Below are positions 16,048 to 18,167 of a stretch of 18,167 nt of DNA, piece by piece; position 1 is the first letter of the stretch, and each line of letters starts with the position of its first letter. The notes under the pieces were generated by a model, which had not been told where the DNA came from, ran no database searches, and was given only the letters and a program-made list of their open reading frames with translations. Both the position numbers and the translations under genes were made by a program. Where the stretch lies: NCBI GenBank assembly GCA_030950825.1, contig JAUZQT010000026.1, forward strand, positions 1 through 18,167. Direction: 5' to 3'. The DNA is from Mariprofundaceae bacterium (GTDB taxonomy: Bacteria; Pseudomonadota; Zetaproteobacteria; Mariprofundales; Mariprofundaceae).

Positions 16048-16052
16048 AAACC

Positions 16053-16943
16053 TTAATGCTCTACTGGTTGATGCGCAATAGACAGATAAACCACCGTAAG
16101 AATCATGAAAATAAAGGCTTGCAGCAGACCAATAAACATATGAAAGAAAGACCAGGCCAAGCCAACCAAAAGCCCCATCACTTCGGAAACGACACCACCA
16201 AACGAAGCCATATCTGCAACGTTATCCGCCAGCAACAGCGATGCAATCAGCAAGAAAATAACCTCGCCAGCAAACATATTACCAAACAACCGAAAAGAAA
16301 GGCTTAAAGGCTTCGCTATCTCTTCAATCAACTTCAACGTCAAGTTCAACGGAATCAGAAGAACGCCCAAAAGCTTCACAACAGGATTCTTCGACATCAA
16401 CAGCAAACTGGCAAACGGCTGAAGCAAAAGATCCTTCATAAAGTGAACTGGCTTAAGCTTAAACTCATAATACAACACCATCGCAAACACAGTCAAAGCC
16501 ATCGCAACTGGAAGATTAAGATCATTTGTCGGCACAGGGCGAAATGCAGGAGCTCCCAATCCGTGAGCGATACTCCCCAACAAATATGCTGGCAAAATAT
16601 CAAAAAAGTTACAAAGAAAAATAAATACAAAAACAGTTAAAGCCAACGGCGCAATAATCGGATTATGAACAGGGAAGTTATCACGAACCGTATCATTTAC
16701 AAAACCAACCAATGATTCCACGGCATTCTGAACACCAGCCGGAACACCATTAACAATACGCCCCTTAAACCAAAAGGCAAACCCTAAAATCAAACAGGCC
16801 ACAAAACCACTTACCAGCATAGTATCAATGTGAATCTGCATAAAAGGATTTCGCTCATCCACTGGAAGATCTTGCTGAAACGAATATGTCCAATACTGCA
16901 AGTGCTCAGCGATGCCACCGCTATGTTCTTGTTCTGCCAACAC
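16053..16943 (-). CDS. atpB: F1Fo ATP synthase a subunit
   Basis: Membrane stator that forms the two proton half-channels next to the c-ring. The 296 residues have several hydrophobic helices and the invariant arginine R218 in SLSFRLFGNMFAGE. The family segments IIAPLALTVFVFIFLCNFFD and a C-terminal LLQAFIFMILTVVYL helix are also present. Length is in the usual range for proteobacteria with a longer N-terminus. The start is not ATG: a GTG at 16943 is immediately followed by a TTG at 16940, with GGGAGGG just upstream. Spacing to the GTG is very short, so the TTG may be the real initiator. The first internal ATG (residue 36) would remove family-conserved N-terminal sequence. Confidence 0.96.
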   Translation of the reverse strand: MLAEQEHSGGIAEHLQYWTYSFQQDLPVDERNPFMQIHIDTMLVSGFVACLILGFAFWFKGRIVNGVPAGVQNAVESLVGFVNDTVRDNFPVHNPIIAPLALTVFVFIFLCNFFDILPAYLLGSIAHGLGAPAFRPVPTNDLNLPVAMALTVFAMVLYYEFKLKPVHFMKDLLLQPFASLLLMSKNPVVKLLGVLLIPLNLTLKLIEEIAKPLSLSFRLFGNMFAGEVIFLLIASLLLADNVADMASFGGVVSEVMGLLVGLAWSFFHMFIGLLQAFIFMILTVVYLSIAHQPVEH

Positions 16944-16969
16944 ACCCTCCCTTACCTTAAACTAAATAA

Positions 16970-17326
16970 TCACAGGCCTTTTCCATCTGCCAACGCGCCC
17001 TTAATAGAAAGCACATACCCTGTCAAATACACCACAAACATACCAATACAGACAATAAGAAGGTTAACACCCACAACTGCCATCAAAAACAACACTAAAA
17101 ACACGCCAATATACCGAAACACTGCAGAACGGTAAATCACCTTCTGGCTAACCTCAACCGAAGAAAAAACATTAGCCATAAGCCAAACATTCAAACAAAT
17201 CAAAAGGCCGCCAGCCAAAAAAGATGCAGCTACACCAAGCCCAAAAAACAAGGCCGCAGCAACCGCAGTAAATAAAGTCGCTAGCAGCTGCAAAAAAACA
17301 ATGCGCTTCATCTTATCAGCCCACAT
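16970..17326 (-). CDS. atpI: ATP synthase assembly protein AtpI (I subunit)
   Basis: A small hydrophobic protein encoded at the head of atp operons, thought to help assemble the c-ring. From ATG 17326 it has 118 residues: a basic start (WADKMKR), then four hydrophobic helices, with AGGLLICLNVWLMANVF and a FRYIGVFLVLFLMAVVG stretch like the ‘GG...N......’ and R-rich segments of the family. The start is uncertain: the best ribosome site, GGAGG at 17361-17365, is ten bases before an in-frame TTG at 17350, which would give 126 residues, the length in E. coli. The open frame runs on to 17419, but that part overlaps a strong hairpin and looks like leader. It is the first gene of the operon, 26 bases from atpB. 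Confidence 0.85.
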   Translation of the reverse strand: MWADKMKRIVFLQLLATLFTAVAAALFFGLGVAASFLAGGLLICLNVWLMANVFSSVEVSQKVIYRSAVFRYIGVFLVLFLMAVVGVNLLIVCIGMFVVYLTGYVLSIKGALADGKGL

Positions 17327-17383
17327 CAATGACTTCTCTTGAGCATTCAAAATGAACAAGCCTCCATGAGAGCCCTCAATTGG

Positions 17384-17412
17384 GTGACGCTTTCTAGCGT
17401 CACAGCGGTGAC
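17384..17412. promoter_or_regulatory. Alternative hairpins in atpI leader
   Basis: GTGACGC (17384-17390) and GCGTCAC (17397-17403) form a perfect seven-base dyad with a six-base loop. A third element, GTGAC at 17408-17412, can pair instead with GTCAC at 17399-17403 around AGCG. The middle arm can therefore pair with either neighbour, leaving mutually exclusive structures about 20-60 bases upstream of the atpI ribosome site and start. This could be an operator or an attenuation-like leader; no T run marks it as a terminator. I could not assign a convincing promoter, although an AT-rich TATTATATAA (minus strand, about 17491-17500) lies further upstream. Confidence 0.45.
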
Positions 17413-17687
17413 TTTGCAAGATAAATTTTCACTTCAGGTGTTCGATTACACTTTAACCTAGACCCTGCATTCAGAGAGTGAGGTATTGGTTTATATAATA
17501 CTGTCGCACCCTTGCCTGCTGCCCCCGCCTTCGCGGAGCAGGCTCTTTATCCGCAACGACTCCCCCCTTCAATCGTTCGCAAGAACAGTCAAAGGCGGAT
17601 GCTGTGGGTGTCAACCATGAGCAATAAGTGCCCGCAATTCATATTGCTCGCAAGGGCGCGACTGCATTTGTGAATCATGCGGGTTAA
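17413..17687. other. Gene-free stretch with GC-rich inverted repeats
   Basis: With the leader hairpin it makes up a 361-base region (17327-17687) without a gene I can support. It holds a GC-rich dyad, GCCTGCT (17514-17520) with AGCAGGC (17537-17543), the loop of which can also pair; on the plus strand this is followed by TCTTTA. A second perfect dyad is GAGCAATA (17619-17626) with TATTGCTC (17642-17649). CTAGACCCTGCA at 17458-17469 resembles the arm of the glmU leader repeat. Both strands stay open for more than 50 codons across about 17474-17617 but neither has a convincing start or ribosome site. The atp promoter should lie in or near this region. Confidence 0.5.
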
Positions 17688-18053
17688 TCACGTATAGGGA
17701 GGGAATAAACATAAGTTATCCCCATCTGTTTTGAGAGCCCTTTCCAAGACTGTATTCAAACTGTTCACATTCCATGGCTTAGATAATACATGCCACTTCA
17801 CCTCTTCATGCTTTTGTGGAGACTCATTCAGATTGTATCCTGTCATCATGACAATCGGAAGTTCAGGCCGCATCTGGCTCATGCGCTTAGCCGCGCTTAG
17901 CCCTCCAGTCTTAGGCATAACAATATCCAGAATAACCAGCTTCCACTCATTGATATGCCGTTGAAATATTTCCAGCGCATGCTTACCGTCATGGGCCGCA
18001 ATCACCTGAAATCCAGCCTCCTCCAGAGGAGTGTAATCCGTCCCCCGCGCCAT
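17688..18053 (-). CDS. N-terminally shortened response-regulator receiver protein
   Basis: A CheY-like receiver domain of 121 residues and no output domain. Visible are EEAGFQVIAAHDGKHALEIF (beta2-alpha2), the phosphoacceptor D43 in LVILDIVMPKTGG, T71 in IVMMTGYN and K92 in VLSKPW. What is missing is the start of the fold: the first strand with its acidic pair and most of helix 1, since only about ten residues precede EEAGF. The frame upstream of the ATG reads NRLI after a stop, which looks like a leftover first strand but still lacks the acidic residues. Without them Mg2+ binding and phosphorylation should be impaired, so this may be a pseudogene or an atypical receiver. The ATG is two bases after the stop of the gene to the right, suggesting co-translation. 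The gene ends 361 bases upstream of atpI and no partner kinase is visible. Confidence 0.6.
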   Translation of the reverse strand: MARGTDYTPLEEAGFQVIAAHDGKHALEIFQRHINEWKLVILDIVMPKTGGLSAAKRMSQMRPELPIVMMTGYNLNESPQKHEEVKWHVLSKPWNVNSLNTVLERALKTDGDNLCLFPPYT

Positions 18054-18055
18054 AA

Positions 18056-18167
18056 TCAGGCGATTTTACGCTCATCCATAAGATCATTATTTTCTTTATG
18101 GTCTGGGTACAACCGATGATGTTCCTTTTTGATTCGATAACGTGTGAATTCATCCCATGTGTCACTG
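18056..18167 (-). CDS. 3' end of an unrecognised gene (runs off the window)
   Basis: The minus strand is open from the right edge of the window to a TGA at 18056-18058, giving 36 C-terminal residues that include WDEFTRYRIKKEHHRLYPDH and end DERKIA. The charged, non-repetitive composition and the tight junction with the receiver gene (TGATTATG) suggest real coding sequence. I do not recognise the family. Since the next gene is a receiver fragment, this could belong to a signalling protein, or the two could once have been one reading frame; both are guesses. Confidence 0.45.
   Translation of the reverse strand, partial: SDTWDEFTRYRIKKEHHRLYPDHKENNDLMDERKIA

Overview
The window comes from a Gram-negative proteobacterium with a somewhat AT-leaning genome. 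It carries a complete F1Fo ATP synthase operon followed by glmU, then a shikimate dehydrogenase gene joined to a block of type IV pilus genes. The beta subunit is very like that of gammaproteobacteria and atpC-glmU adjacency is also seen there, whereas the pilB-pilC-pilS-pilR order recalls deltaproteobacterial pilus clusters. That mixture would fit a gammaproteobacterium or a zetaproteobacterium, but the lineage is an inference I could not test.

Every intact gene lies on the minus strand, so transcription runs from right to left. From the right edge: the 3' end of an unrecognised gene (18056-18167); a shortened response-regulator receiver (17688-18053); about 360 bases without a clear gene but with several inverted repeats; the operon atpI-atpB-atpE-atpF-atpH-atpA-atpG-atpD-atpC (17326 to 10049), closed by a rho-independent terminator at 9984-10011; a gene-free, palindrome-rich stretch; glmU; aroE-pilB-pilC with stop/start overlaps; then pilS-pilR-pilD, also overlapping or abutting. 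The left 500 bases hold the decayed, frameshifted 3' end of a Tn5-type (IS4 family) transposase on the plus strand, the only coding trace on that strand.

The ATP synthase genes make the whole enzyme: Fo (a, c, b), F1 (delta, alpha, gamma, beta, epsilon) and the assembly protein AtpI. GlmU makes UDP-GlcNAc for peptidoglycan and lipopolysaccharide, and AroE works in aromatic amino acid synthesis. PilB (extension ATPase), PilC (inner-membrane platform), PilD (prepilin peptidase) and the PilS/PilR two-component system are core and regulatory parts of the type IV pilus. No pilA pilin and no pilT are present here.

The most unusual content is non-coding. Three related, roughly 110-120-base imperfect palindromes sit between genes inside the operons: pilC/pilS, atpG/atpD and atpB/atpE. 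They share arm and loop sequence, so they form a dispersed repeat family. Further, different inverted repeats lie before atpD, glmU and atpI. I found no defence system, CRISPR array, RNA gene or novel multi-gene system. The palindrome family placed inside housekeeping operons is the best candidate for something worth following up.
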